DNA from: Fermentibacter sp963718745 [NCBI: Candidatus Fermentibacterota bacterium]
Lineage (GTDB): Bacteria > Fermentibacterota > Fermentibacteria > Fermentibacterales
Length of the DNA stretch: 64,000 nt
Direction of reading: 5' to 3'
Assembly: GCA_963718745.1 (NCBI GenBank)
Contig: OY970370.1
Coordinates: 1,302,001 to 1,366,000 of the forward strand
Shown: piece after piece, positions 45,068-53,846 of the stretch
Numbering within the stretch: the first letter of the stretch is position 1
Layout of the letters: the number at the start of each line of letters is the position of its first letter
Translations under genes and position numbers: made by a program
Notes under the pieces: model-generated
Database searches by the model: none
Told to the model about the DNA's origin: nothing
Seen by the model: only the letters and a program-made list of their open reading frames with translations

Positions 45068-45640
45068 GTGACCAAGGCAGTGAAAGGACGCAAGCGGAAT
45101 ACGGTCTTCGGACCATTCGTCCGCAGATGCCGCAGGGAGATGTTCCCGGACATGACAGTGGCCGAATTCGCCGAGAGCGTGGGTATCACGGGGCCTTATC
45201 TGTCCAACATCGAGAACTGCAAGGTCCCCCCTCCTTCCGACGCCATAGCCAAGGAGATGGCCCTCAAGCTCGGGGAGGACGCCGACATACTGCTCGCCAT
45301 GGCAGGGTACATCGATCCGGAGGTGGCGCAGAAGATCGGCTCGGTCGACGTCAACGAACTCGAAATCCTCAAGATTATCAAATTCACGAGAGGCGCTTAC
45401 TCCGACAAGGCAAAACTGACCACCGAGGAGTTCGTCGCCTACCTGATCGGCCGGATCATCGAAGATCGCAGGAAGCTCGAGACGAACGAGATCCTTCCCG
45501 AACTGATCCGGCTGGTCGGTTATTTCACCAAGCACGAGAACGAGTTCTTCAAGAAGTACCAGCCCACCATCGACAGGGGCCTGACCGTACTGTTGCCGAT
45601 CCTCGAGAAGATCGACACCGAGTCGGCAGAGCCTGCGTGA
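45068..45640 (+). CDS. XRE-family helix-turn-helix regulator
   Basis: 190 residues from GTG 45068 (AAGGAG upstream, after the promoter). HTH at about 17-60: VFGPFVRRCRREMFPDMTVAEFAESVGITGPYLSNIENCK with the GITGPYLSNIE recognition helix. The rest is helical (EMALKLGEDADILLAMAGYI; LPELIRLVGYFTKHENEFFKKYQPTIDRG) and may form a dimerisation or ligand domain. No toxin partner is adjacent. Its self-palindromic promoter suggests autoregulation; other targets are unknown. Followed by a hairpin repeat acting as terminator. Confidence 0.82.
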   Translation: MTKAVKGRKRNTVFGPFVRRCRREMFPDMTVAEFAESVGITGPYLSNIENCKVPPPSDAIAKEMALKLGEDADILLAMAGYIDPEVAQKIGSVDVNELEILKIIKFTRGAYSDKAKLTTEEFVAYLIGRIIEDRRKLETNEILPELIRLVGYFTKHENEFFKKYQPTIDRGLTVLLPILEKIDTESAEPA

Positions 45641-45672
45641 GTCCGATCGGCTGAGCCTCCGAATGGCGCACA

Positions 45673-45739
45673 GGGTCAGGCTACTTACAGAAGATTACGC
45701 TCTGATGGAGAGGCTCTCCGTTTGTAAGTAGCCTGACCC
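45673..45739. repeat. 70-bp hairpin repeat, copy 1
   Basis: Perfect 17-base terminal inverted repeats GGGTCAGGCTACTTACA / TGTAAGTAGCCTGACCC enclose 33 bases containing a second small hairpin (GGAGA..TCTCC). It lies between convergent genes and can end transcription both ways. The outer ends match copies 2-4 (47199, 50028, 52741). The arms inside the first eight bases differ from those copies but have changed on both sides, so pairing is conserved. Confidence 0.8.
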
Positions 45740-45746
45740 CGTTTTG

Positions 45747-46928
45747 TTACCCGATGTGCGCCAATGCCTGGTCGAGATCGTCTATCAGATCATCCACATC
45801 CTCGATGCCGACGGAATAGCGCACCAGATCGTCCGTGATCCCCGCCTTCAGTTTCGCTTCGGCGCTCACCTTCGCGTGGGTCATGGAGGCCGGATGCTGG
45901 ATCAGCGTCTCGACACCGCCGAGGGAGACGGCCAGAACAGCCAGCTCCACCCTGTCCATCAGGACCCTGCCGGCCTCGAATCCACCCTTCAGACCGAACG
46001 AGATCATGGCTCCGGCGCCCTTTTGCTGGCGCTGCGCCAGCTCGAACTGCGGATGTGAGGGCAGCCCCGGGTATCTGACCCAGGCTACGGCGGGATGGTT
46101 CTCGAGGTGCAGTGCGATCTTCATGGCATTGGCCTGTGCCCGCTCGAGCCTGACCGAGAGAGTCTTCAGTCCGCGGAGCACGAGGAATGCCTGATGCGGA
46201 TCCATGCTGGGTCCCATGCTGGTCATCACGCCGTACATATGCCTGTGATCGGCTTCGGTTCCGGCGACTATCACGCCGCCGACCACGTCGGCATGGCCGC
46301 TGATGAACTTGGTTACCGAGTGCAGCACGATGTCGGCTCCGAGCTCGAGGGGTCTCTGCAGGTACGGGGAGCAGAACGTGTTGTCGACCACGAGGCGGAT
46401 GCCGTGCCTGTGGGCTATCTCTGCACACGCGGCGATATCCGTTATCGTGATGGTCGGATTGGCAGGGGTCTCCACATAGAGGAGCCTGGTAGTCGGACGG
46501 ATCGCCGCCTCGATGAGTTCGGGACGGCTCGTATCGACAAATGTCGACTCCACTCCGAAGCGGGAGAAATGCTTCTCGAGCACGCCGCGGGAAGCACCGT
46601 AGACCGCGTCGGTCGAGACGACGTGGCCGCCTGCTTCGAGAAAAGACATGTAGACCGTCGTCACTGCGGCCATGCCGCTCGCGACGGCAATCCCGCCGGA
46701 TCCGCCCTCGAGGATCGCCACTGCATCTTCCAGAACCCGGATCGTAGGGTTCCCCAGGCGTGTGTAGATGAAACCGTCACTCTCCCCCGCGAAGCAGTCC
46801 GCTCCCTCCTGTGCGTTCCTGAAGGCGAAGGTGGAGGTCTGGTAGATCGGAGTGACGACCGCCATCATCGAATCAGGCTTCTGTCCTCCGTGAACGAGGA
46901 GGGTATCGAATCCCGAGCTCTTCTTCAT
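45747..46928 (-). CDS. Cys/Met-metabolism PLP enzyme, methionine gamma-lyase or cystathionine synthase/lyase type
   Basis: 393 residues from ATG 46928 (AGAGG upstream). PLP-binding Lys207 in LHSVTKFISGHADVVGG; the SGMAA loop and YxRxxNPT motif (FIYTRLGNPT) contact the phosphate; YGASRG supplies the stacking Tyr. C-terminal SLGGVETLIQHPASMTH binds the substrate carboxylate. It could make H2S/methanethiol and 2-oxobutyrate from methionine, or act in transsulfuration. Sequence alone does not separate these. Single gene; no SAM riboswitch was seen upstream. Confidence 0.9.
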   Translation of the reverse strand: MKKSSGFDTLLVHGGQKPDSMMAVVTPIYQTSTFAFRNAQEGADCFAGESDGFIYTRLGNPTIRVLEDAVAILEGGSGGIAVASGMAAVTTVYMSFLEAGGHVVSTDAVYGASRGVLEKHFSRFGVESTFVDTSRPELIEAAIRPTTRLLYVETPANPTITITDIAACAEIAHRHGIRLVVDNTFCSPYLQRPLELGADIVLHSVTKFISGHADVVGGVIVAGTEADHRHMYGVMTSMGPSMDPHQAFLVLRGLKTLSVRLERAQANAMKIALHLENHPAVAWVRYPGLPSHPQFELAQRQQKGAGAMISFGLKGGFEAGRVLMDRVELAVLAVSLGGVETLIQHPASMTHAKVSAEAKLKAGITDDLVRYSVGIEDVDDLIDDLDQALAHIG

Positions 46929-47198
46929 ATTCATCCTCTTGTCTGGTATCGATATATGGCACTGTGGCAAAACCGGGGCTTTCAGGGTTCGGCCGTGATC
47001 ACAACCTCGACGGGACGATCATGGACCCATCCTGCGATACAATATTCGGGACAGCCGTTAGCCGTACTCCCGCCGATCCGTGATCGAGGAAGAGAGGCTC
47101 GGCCGTTCGAGGCCGGATTCCAGCAAGGGCAGACCATACCGCGCGGTCCGGAAACCGTCGAGGACCGGTCCGCTTCCGGAAATGCAGATGGTCGAATC

Positions 47199-47268
47199 GG
47201 GGTCAGACTGCTGACAGAGAGATTTCACTGCAACGGAGAGACTTTTCGCTCGAAAGCAGCCTGACCCC
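47199..47268. repeat. 70-bp hairpin repeat, copy 2
   Basis: GGGGTCAGACTGCT at the left and AGCAGCCTGACCCC at the right pair with one mismatch. The interior has ACAGAGAGA and GGAGAGACTTTTCGCTCGAA in common with copies 3 and 4. It sits in the 350-base gap (46929-47278) just after the stop of a lipoprotein gene; no gene was recognised in the rest of that gap. Confidence 0.8.
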
Positions 47269-47278
47269 ATTTCAAAGG

Positions 47279-47953
47279 TCAGGGCGTGTAGTCCGAAAGC
47301 GCCCAGATCTGGTCGAGAACCAGACCACCGACTTCGTTGTGAGCATGCTCGAACACATCTCCCACTCCGTCGGCATAGAAGAAATACTTGTAGTAATCCG
47401 GCTGTGCGGCATCGGTTTCCCGGATCTGCGCACAATCGGAATAGGAGCCATACGGGGTTTCGACCGCGGCATCGAGCGATGTGACTTCCATGATCATCTG
47501 GCTGCTGCTGTAGATTCTGGAGATCCAGTCATCCCCCACCGTCAGAGGGAGCTGGAGGAGGGTGTCGCAGTCCGGGGAGGTGAGATCGTCGTAGTAGACT
47601 GCGCTGCCGTCGGTAAGGTCGAGGAACAGCGTATCCTGGTCAGTGCTGGTCATTATCGTATCGCCCGTGCTCCTCAGTACCAGTACGTATTCATGTTCCT
47701 CCAACAGCGCGAAGACGGGGAACCCGAGCTGGTGAGTCGTGTCCGCCATCACCGAGCGGGAGAGCCAGCCCGAAATATCGAGCGTATCAGACGCCGATGC
47801 CTGTGTGCCTTGCATGTCGTACGTCCAGGACGAGCCGACTGCCATCGGCATCCATTCCGGACCTGTCTCGCCTGGTCCGGAAGGGTTGCTGTCGCCGCAG
47901 GCGAGCAGCAGCGAGACCGACAGGATTGCCGAAACAGTGATTAAACTCCTCAA
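47279..47953 (-). CDS. Lipoprotein of unknown function
   Basis: 224 residues from TTG 47953 (GGGGGG upstream). MRSLITVSAILSVSLLLACGDS is a lipoprotein signal (lipobox LLAC) followed by the linker NPSGPGETGP. The body is mostly beta: WMPMAVGSSWTYDM, the opening seen in many bacterial lipoproteins (FPL..G..W.Y), then VLVLRSTGDTIMTSTDQDTLFL and a C-terminal segment YYKYFFYADGVGDVFEH that follows the same family (Y..F.kGVG.V). Probably one beta-barrel-like periplasmic or surface domain. Confidence 0.72.
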   Translation of the reverse strand: MRSLITVSAILSVSLLLACGDSNPSGPGETGPEWMPMAVGSSWTYDMQGTQASASDTLDISGWLSRSVMADTTHQLGFPVFALLEEHEYVLVLRSTGDTIMTSTDQDTLFLDLTDGSAVYYDDLTSPDCDTLLQLPLTVGDDWISRIYSSSQMIMEVTSLDAAVETPYGSYSDCAQIRETDAAQPDYYKYFFYADGVGDVFEHAHNEVGGLVLDQIWALSDYTP

Positions 47954-48164
47954 AATGCACCCCCCGGGATGATTCGCGGTTCGAACCTCGTGACGGTCAT
48001 GGAAGATCGCTCCTGATCATCGATTACGCAATGATCCATAGTGTATGCAGCGCGGTGACTCCGGAAGCGACTGCCAGCCGCCTCCGGTCAACTCTCCAGA
48101 ATACCCATGGCGTTCCGGTCCGGCTGGAGACGACGCCTGAGGTTCCTGCGCGCCAGCCGGCACG

Positions 48165-49952
48165 TCAGCGGAGAAGCACGAAGGCAGCGGGCGCTCCGCT
48201 TTCCGAATCCGTCAAAGGTGCTGCAAGATACAGCCCGGGGTACGAGCCGGATCCGGGGGTCCAGACGGCCCTGCCGTCGGCTTCGACGGCTGTGCGGGCG
48301 ATCATCCGCCCGGACAGGTCGAAGATCCCCACCTCGGCGCACGAGGGATCTGACAGCAGGAAGACGGCGGATCCCAGGGCGGGGTTGCCGAGTACTTCCA
48401 GAGTCACAGTCCCGGGATCGGCTCCGGAGCCCTCTCCGCCTATACCGGTCGAACCGGTGACATGGAAGACGCCGGTGTTCCTGGCGTCCACTCCCCGCAT
48501 CGGCCATTCGGCGCTGCCCGGAGCGACAACCCCTTCGGTGTCCCAGGCATGTGCCCAGCCGTTGGTGGACACCGCTGCAAGTTCGTAGTAACCGTCGCCG
48601 TCGATATCCCCGGCGGCCACCCCCGAGTACGAGGGACCGTTCAGCGCCTTCGGGAAGCCGGGCACGACCGCTCCCGAGCCCGCAATGGCGAAGAGCTGTG
48701 CGCCGTCGGTGACGAAGCAGACTTCCTGGATGCCGTCGCCGTCAACGTCCACTACCGTAGGATAACCCTCGGGCCATCCCGGCGAGGTCACCGGCCATCC
48801 GGGGACGAGCCCGCCCGCCAGGTCGACGGCCCACAGCCCGTACGTCCCGGCTGCCAGGATCTTGCCCGTGGCGAGCAGCTCGGGGAATCCGTCCTCGTTT
48901 ATATCCCCCAGGCCGAGGTAGAAGAGCTGCACTCCGGAGGCTATCGTCACCGGGAATCCCGCTACGGCGGAACCGTCATGATGCCTTGCCTGGGCCACGG
49001 CACTGGAGGACCAGTAGCCGAGGATGATCTCCAGGTCTCCGTCCTCGTCCAGATCGACAGGGATGGGTCTGCCGAAGGTCAGATAACCTCCCGACGGCTC
49101 GAACAGCTCGACCGGGTATCCGGACTGCTCTCCCCCGGACGGCGTGAAGAGGTGCAGGCGGAATGCACCGCTCAGCATGGTCACCGCGAAGAACTCCTCC
49201 TGACCGCTGCCATCGGCGTCGCCGAAGTAGATATCGAGGATGTCCTCGCCGGGATCGAGGTCCGTCGTGAAGAGCATGTTCCCGAGATGATCCAGCCCAG
49301 AGATACGGTAGTAGTCCCCCGTGTTCCCGAGGGTGTGCGCGCTCCAGGCCTCCAGGTCTCCGTCTCCATCGGCATCTCCGAGGACGAAGGGAGAGTCGAG
49401 GGCGTTCGAAGGCTCGTCAGGAGCCGTCCGGGGGAATCCCTCCATGATGCTCCCGCTCGAGTGCCGGCCGTTGAAGCACCACATGTGCGAGCTGCCGGCG
49501 TACCAGTCACGCTCGGACCAGAGGATCTCACAGATCCCGTCGTCTTCGAGGTCGGCGCAGGAGGGCCCCGGTTTCTGGTCGTTGGTGCCGTACCCCATGT
49601 AGAGCATCTCGGTCGTGGGCCAGCCCGGCATGAAAGAGCCGTCGCCCTCGATTCCGAAAGTCTCGCCGCCGGTGCAGAAGAGCTCGTCGGCCCCGTCGCC
49701 GTCGGCGTCGAACAGGGTGACAGTGTAGGGGAAGCCCGATGACGGAGGGTTGAGGAAGACCGGCCAGCCGTCGACGCAGCCCGGGATTTCGCCCGGGATG
49801 GCCGGCAGAGGGGCCGGAGCGCCATCCGCTCCAGCACCCGTATCCGGATATGGCAGAAGGTCTTCGATTGCGGAAGCGCGTTCGGACCCGACCGCTCCGG
49901 CGGAATGCATCCCTGCAACCAGGGCGAGACCAGTGAACACCATGCAGATCAT
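48165..49952 (-). CDS. Secreted FG-GAP/VCBS-repeat protein with C-terminal sorting domain
   Basis: 595 residues, GGAGGGGCTGGC before ATG. Signal MICMVFTGLALVAGMHSAGA. Seven or so repeats with Ca-binding DxDGDG motifs (LFDADGDGADELF, LGDADGDGDLEAW, VDLDEDGDLEIIL, VDVDGDGIQEVCF, GDIDGDGYYELAAV) build an integrin-alpha-like propeller. The tail GNPALGSAVFLL, VGIFDLSGRMIART, YPGLYLAAPL is FlgD-like. Likely displayed on or released from the outer surface and used in adhesion or ligand binding. Confidence 0.87.
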   Translation of the reverse strand: MICMVFTGLALVAGMHSAGAVGSERASAIEDLLPYPDTGAGADGAPAPLPAIPGEIPGCVDGWPVFLNPPSSGFPYTVTLFDADGDGADELFCTGGETFGIEGDGSFMPGWPTTEMLYMGYGTNDQKPGPSCADLEDDGICEILWSERDWYAGSSHMWCFNGRHSSGSIMEGFPRTAPDEPSNALDSPFVLGDADGDGDLEAWSAHTLGNTGDYYRISGLDHLGNMLFTTDLDPGEDILDIYFGDADGSGQEEFFAVTMLSGAFRLHLFTPSGGEQSGYPVELFEPSGGYLTFGRPIPVDLDEDGDLEIILGYWSSSAVAQARHHDGSAVAGFPVTIASGVQLFYLGLGDINEDGFPELLATGKILAAGTYGLWAVDLAGGLVPGWPVTSPGWPEGYPTVVDVDGDGIQEVCFVTDGAQLFAIAGSGAVVPGFPKALNGPSYSGVAAGDIDGDGYYELAAVSTNGWAHAWDTEGVVAPGSAEWPMRGVDARNTGVFHVTGSTGIGGEGSGADPGTVTLEVLGNPALGSAVFLLSDPSCAEVGIFDLSGRMIARTAVEADGRAVWTPGSGSYPGLYLAAPLTDSESGAPAAFVLLR

Positions 49953-50027
49953 GCCAGCCCCTCCGGATTGTTGAAACTGGAAGAAGCATTCAGGATGAAG
50001 GGCGGTCGCGTCCCAGTCAAGAGGAAT

Positions 50028-50097
50028 GGGGTCAGACTGCTCACAGAGAGAATGAGCCGTATTGGTGGCGATATCCGCTTGAAAGCAGCCTGACCCC
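50028..50097. repeat. 70-bp hairpin repeat, copy 3
   Basis: GGGGTCAGACTGCT at 50028 and AGCAGCCTGACCCC ending at 50097, one mismatch between arms; interior ACAGAGAGA, CGTATTGG and CGCTTGAAA in common with copy 4. Lies between two divergent genes. Confidence 0.8.
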
Positions 50098-50220
50098 GCT
50101 TCGCGTTGCAGGATTCCAGACGAGCTTCCGGCGCCGTTGTCGCCACATCGCGAATTGGATAAATTGCCTCCGATCAGCGATAGGCCTTCCCAGCTGCAAT
50201 CACTTGGGAGGAGTCATCTC

Positions 50221-51723
50221 GTGAGCGGTGAGCATTCAGCGATGCGATGCTTCCTGTCCTCGAGTCTCTGCGGGAACGGAGATAGTCGGAACTCCCAGAC
50301 CGCGGCCTGGCTCGTCTTCCTCCTGGCCCTTGCCGCACGCGCCCTGCCCGTCCCCTGGTTCGACTTCGCTTTCGATGATGCGTACATCACCTTCAGGATT
50401 GCACGGAACCTCGCGAGGGGACTCGGCTTCGTCTACAATCCGGGACAGCTCGTCCTGACCACCACTACCCCGCTCTATGCAATCCTCATGATCCCCGGGG
50501 AGATCCTGGGGCTGGGCGCACCTCTGTGGTCCAGGATGGTGAATGCTGTCGCATCAGCGTTTGTGTGTCTGACGTTCTACAGGGTCCTCGAGAACCGTGT
50601 TGCAGCATGGCTCAGGCTGCTTCTCGTCTCGTACATGATGCTGAACCCGTTTACCATCGCCATGGCGCTCTGCGGGATGGAATCCGCAGTGACCGCATTG
50701 CTGCTGCTTCTAGCGACCCTGCTGTATCGCCGGGAGAGAGGGCTGGCACTCGGTTGCGTACTCGGACTCTGTGCGGTCGTCAGACCTGAAGGGGCGCTCG
50801 CTGCCGGCATCTTCTGGGTCTATGCCCTCCTGTTCAAGAAGAAGCTCCTGGGCGGGATCACCCTGCCTCTGTTAGCCACCGCAGCTGGCTGGTTCCTGTA
50901 CGCCCATCTGACCTTCGGATCGGTCATCCCGAACTCCGTGACCGCAAAGGAAGCCTACGCAGCCATAGCTCCCGCCCCGGTTCTACGGCACCTCCATTTC
51001 TATTGGAGTTTTCTCCTGTGGTCGGTCCCTCTCGCTCCGATCCTGATACTGGCCATCCCTTTCGGGATCTGGCGGATCGCAGTCCGTGACCGCTCGCTCC
51101 TGCCTGTCTGTACCTTCGTCGTCCTGACTGCGGCCGGGCAGATACTGTCGCGCTTCTACCTCGCCTACTGGTATCTCGACATGATCGTGCCGCCCCTCCT
51201 GATAGTGATGGCGATGGGTATCGAGCAGATGCTCGGATCGATCCCCGGTGGATGGCACCCGGCTTCGGTACGGCGCCGGGCAATTCCGGCACTTGTCCTT
51301 GTTCTGACGATGAACTGTCTTGGAGCCTTCTGGCTGGGAAGCCTGCCTGTGTTGAGTGACTTCCGCAGACTGGACGGGCAGATGGGCGCAATAGCGGACT
51401 GGTTCGAACTCAATGGCATCCCACGCAGCCGGGTCGTAGGGATAGAGGCCATCGGCAGACTGGGATACGATACCGATAATGAGATACTCGACTTCGCGGG
51501 TCTGGCCTCTCCGGAAGTGACCCCTTTCATCAGGGCCGACAACGCGGCGATCCCGACGCTCCTGACCGAGTTCAGGCCGGACTATTACGTTGCGACTGTC
51601 TCCCCCGGGCAGGAGCCTGATGGTTATGAGATCGTCACGATCGTTCCCCTCGAAAAGCTGGAGCTCCGGCGAGCTCCGGCATTCGCGTCCATCCTGGCGA
51701 GGACCGACATGGGGTCGCCCTAG
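50221..51723 (+). CDS. Polytopic membrane protein, GT-C glycosyltransferase-like
   Basis: 500 residues from GTG 50221 (GGGAGGAG 8 bases before). About ten to eleven helices. The first outer loop after helix 1 reads PWFDFAFDDAYITFRIARNLARGLGFVYNPG, where FDDAYI corresponds to the DD/ED acidic motif of GT-C enzymes that use lipid-phosphate sugars; VVRPEGALAAGIFWV supplies a second conserved segment. The soluble C-terminus (VVGIEAIGRLGYDTDNEILDFAGLASPEV) is like that of ArnT/mannosyltransferase relatives. Predicted to glycosylate an envelope lipid or protein; the sugar is unknown. Confidence 0.75.
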   Translation: MSGEHSAMRCFLSSSLCGNGDSRNSQTAAWLVFLLALAARALPVPWFDFAFDDAYITFRIARNLARGLGFVYNPGQLVLTTTTPLYAILMIPGEILGLGAPLWSRMVNAVASAFVCLTFYRVLENRVAAWLRLLLVSYMMLNPFTIAMALCGMESAVTALLLLLATLLYRRERGLALGCVLGLCAVVRPEGALAAGIFWVYALLFKKKLLGGITLPLLATAAGWFLYAHLTFGSVIPNSVTAKEAYAAIAPAPVLRHLHFYWSFLLWSVPLAPILILAIPFGIWRIAVRDRSLLPVCTFVVLTAAGQILSRFYLAYWYLDMIVPPLLIVMAMGIEQMLGSIPGGWHPASVRRRAIPALVLVLTMNCLGAFWLGSLPVLSDFRRLDGQMGAIADWFELNGIPRSRVVGIEAIGRLGYDTDNEILDFAGLASPEVTPFIRADNAAIPTLLTEFRPDYYVATVSPGQEPDGYEIVTIVPLEKLELRRAPAFASILARTDMGSP

Positions 51724-51981
51724 ACTGCGCGTCGGCCGTTCCTCCGAACGGGTTCCGGCAGGCATTCCCCGGGACTACCCATCTTGTGTCGAGCTGGCTG
51801 GCGAGACTGACATCGGGCCTTCGGCCGGGAACGTGGGCGGACTCTGCGAGAATGCTCTTTCCGAGTCTGTGATCGGGTTCTACGAGACGGAGTTCATGTA
51901 TCGTGACGGCTACTGGTGCGGCATCGAACAGGTCGAGTCTCAGAGCTCGAACGGGTGGGTTGGTTCAACAGGGTGAGACTG

Positions 51982-52020
51982 CTCGAACCGATCGGCAGCA
52001 TCCCGCCGATCGGGTTCGAG
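51982..52020. repeat. Long hairpin in a 500-base non-coding gap
   Basis: CTCGAACCGATCGGC (51982-51996) pairs with GCCGATCGGGTTCGAG (52005-52020), 15 pairs with one bulged base, around AGCATCCC. The gap 51724-52230 has no gene. It follows GAGACTGCT, a word also found in the 70-bp repeats, so it may be a distant relative of them or a terminator. Confidence 0.6.
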
Positions 52021-52230
52021 AACCCATGCTGTCAGCGACGTATGGTTCAAGCCATGACGGTCGGAAGCCCCTGACGGAATCCTCCGGGAACCCCGGGGCG
52101 GTTTACTTCCACCTTCCGGCTTGACCCGGGGCTTCACCGGAAATAATCCTCATTGCACATTTCCTGCGTATGCAGGATGGCGATGCGGATGTTCCGGCCC
52201 GGGGTGGAGCCGGACCAGGAGGAGAAAGAA

Positions 52231-52719
52231 ATGGGAGTCGCTCAGATCGTGTTCTTTGTCGCGATAGCGGCCGTTGTCGGCGGGTACTGGTGGTTCAAGT
52301 TCGGGAGGGACGGCGCAAAGGGGTACTACAAGAAACTCTTCGGTCTCCGGGATGGCGAGCAGATCAGAGCGATGTGGATCTGCTACTATGACATCGACAG
52401 GTCCCTCGGCGAGAAGGTGGGCGAGGTGCTCGGAATGCACACCAGGGGGCTGAACGTCATGGCAGCCACAACGGATATGAACCGCCTCGTCTTCGGCAAC
52501 ACGGAGGGTCACAATCAACCGCTCGGATTCGAGAAGGGCCGGGTCTCGGTGTCTCTCACCGACAGGAAGGCCGAGATGAAGACCCTGGCGGGACCGACGG
52601 GGCAGATGGAGAACGCGGTCGTGATGCTGGTGGAGCCACGGGACGGCAGTCAGCCTTTCCGGCTGCAGATACCGCAGTCTGGCTTCGACGCCCTGAGCGC
52701 CTGGACCGCGCAGGCCTGA
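52231..52719 (+). CDS. Membrane-anchored hypothetical protein
   Basis: 162 residues from ATG 52231 with AGGAG..AAGAA before it. One N-terminal helix (VAQIVFFVAIAAVVGGYWWF) then a cytoplasmic domain: KGYYKKLFGLRDGEQIRAMWICYYDIDRSLGEKVGEVL, RGLNVMAATTDMNRLVFGNTEGHNQPLGF, VSVSLTDRKAEMKTLAGPTG and a last strand. The pattern suggests a small PH-like or beta domain. No family recognised. A copy of the 70-bp repeat follows its stop. Confidence 0.65.
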   Translation: MGVAQIVFFVAIAAVVGGYWWFKFGRDGAKGYYKKLFGLRDGEQIRAMWICYYDIDRSLGEKVGEVLGMHTRGLNVMAATTDMNRLVFGNTEGHNQPLGFEKGRVSVSLTDRKAEMKTLAGPTGQMENAVVMLVEPRDGSQPFRLQIPQSGFDALSAWTAQA

Positions 52720-52740
52720 CAGCGGCCTCGGAGCTCTGAT

Positions 52741-52813
52741 GGGGAACGGAGACTGCCTGCAGAGAGATCACACCGTATTGGAGAGACATTTCGCTTGAAA
52801 GCAGCCTGACCCC
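52741..52813. repeat. 70-bp hairpin repeat, copy 4 (degenerate left arm)
   Basis: Right end GCTTGAAAGCAGCCTGACCCC-like and the interior CGTATTGGAGAGACATTTCG match copies 2 and 3. The left arm (GGGGAACGGAGACTGCCTGC) has lost several bases, so the outer hairpin is weakened. Follows the stop of the 52231 gene. Confidence 0.7.
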
Positions 52814-52844
52814 ACTTCCGGCCCTTCGGGCTCGTCTTGGGTGG

Positions 52845-52925
52845 GCTTGAACGCTCTCGCAGGTCCCTTCGGGACCGTGCTGTCGCTTCCTTCTCACTCC
52901 GCATCGCGGAGTGAGGGTGGCGGTC
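52845..52925. repeat. Partial copy of the hairpin-rich module
   Basis: Runs from CGCTCTCGCAGGTCCC through the hairpins GGTCCCTTCGGGACC and CTCACTCCGCATCGCGGAGTGAG to GGTGGCGGTC, nearly identical to 56109-56188 of module copy 2. It continues with TATATGCGACACGTTTCGAA, which is found again at 54270-54288. The gap 52720-53050 has no gene. Confidence 0.75.
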
Positions 52926-53050
52926 TATATGCGACACGTTTCGAACCGGGCCGGAACTGAAAGAATGGGTGTATCTACAACCTGGTCATTCGGATGGATG
53001 ATAGCTGCCCATCCACAGCGCCCTGGATCAGGTAGGGTTCCGGTGGAATC

Positions 53051-53548
53051 TCAGCTCAGCGACAACGAGTCGAAGCGCAGCTCCATGAGCCAGATGATCC
53101 AGCCTTCGCCTTCTGGCCTGACTATGAAGTCCCACTCGCCGGAGCTCTCGTCTGTCGAATCGGGGTAGAAGACGTCGAGATGAAACTGCCTTGGCATTAT
53201 GACGGATTCTCCCGTTGAGTCTCCCGGCCAAGCTTCGTAACCATCTCCATATAGAGTTAGAGATACTGAGTCCGCAGAGTCGAATGTGCCATCGGCAAAC
53301 TGCAGGTAGAGCTCTTCGCCGAACCCGGTATCGATGATTCCGTCTCCGTCGTAGTCAGACCATTCCGTAGAAGGAAGCTCGTAGAAGAAATCGGATGAAA
53401 GGCAGGCATCGAGGCCTGCCAGGTCCTGGTTGTCCCAGGCTGTCTCGAAGTCGGTGAGGATCTGTTCTGGATCTGAGGGCTGTTCTTCGGGGTTTGTGCC
53501 GCAAGCAAACATGCCGCAGCAAATGACAAGGATCAGCATCCTGAGCAT
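53051..53548 (-). CDS. Lipoprotein with NTF2-like fold (paralogue of 8721-9287)
   Basis: 165 residues from ATG 53548 (GGGGAGGT 6 bases before). MLRMLILVICCGMFACGTN is a lipoprotein signal (lipobox MFAC or similar). Domain: PEQILTDFETAWDNQDLAGLDACLSSDFFYEL, SVSLTLYGDGYEAW, QFHLDVFYPDS, EWDFIVRPEGEGWIIWLMEL. The SnoaL/NTF2-like order agrees with the lipoprotein at 8721-9287. Ligand unknown. Confidence 0.72.
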   Translation of the reverse strand: MLRMLILVICCGMFACGTNPEEQPSDPEQILTDFETAWDNQDLAGLDACLSSDFFYELPSTEWSDYDGDGIIDTGFGEELYLQFADGTFDSADSVSLTLYGDGYEAWPGDSTGESVIMPRQFHLDVFYPDSTDESSGEWDFIVRPEGEGWIIWLMELRFDSLSLS

Positions 53549-53846
53549 CGATATACCTCCCCACACCGGTCTCTACCGGGCTCTGCGACCCCCGCTCCTC
53601 TCCTCAGGCCATTGTGCCTGCGGGGCCATCCCAGGTCGCGATCTTTCAGAGAGATACTCAACGCTCGTAATGATACCTCCGTCTTGTGTCTACTGAAGAC
53701 AGATAACGCATCCCCTACCAGTCCGCAAGCCAAATCGTCGGGCCAGGTCATTCCCGCGGGCGCGGATATGAAAAGCGAATGTTGATCACACTCGGGCCCT
53801 TTCGCGATCAGCCAATCCGTGTGTTCGCCGTATGGCTGATCACTGC

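Noticed and set aside
45068-45640. Toxin-antitoxin pair around the XRE regulator
   Set aside because: No adjacent small toxin gene; the next gene is a convergent PLP enzyme separated by a hairpin repeat.
46929-47198. SAM riboswitch upstream of the methionine gamma-lyase-like gene
   Set aside because: No SAM-I or SAM-II core pattern or anti-terminator hairpin could be seen upstream of the start.
51590-52140. Open frames downstream of the GT-C-like gene
   Set aside because: They are out-of-frame extensions through a palindromic non-coding stretch with no start signal.
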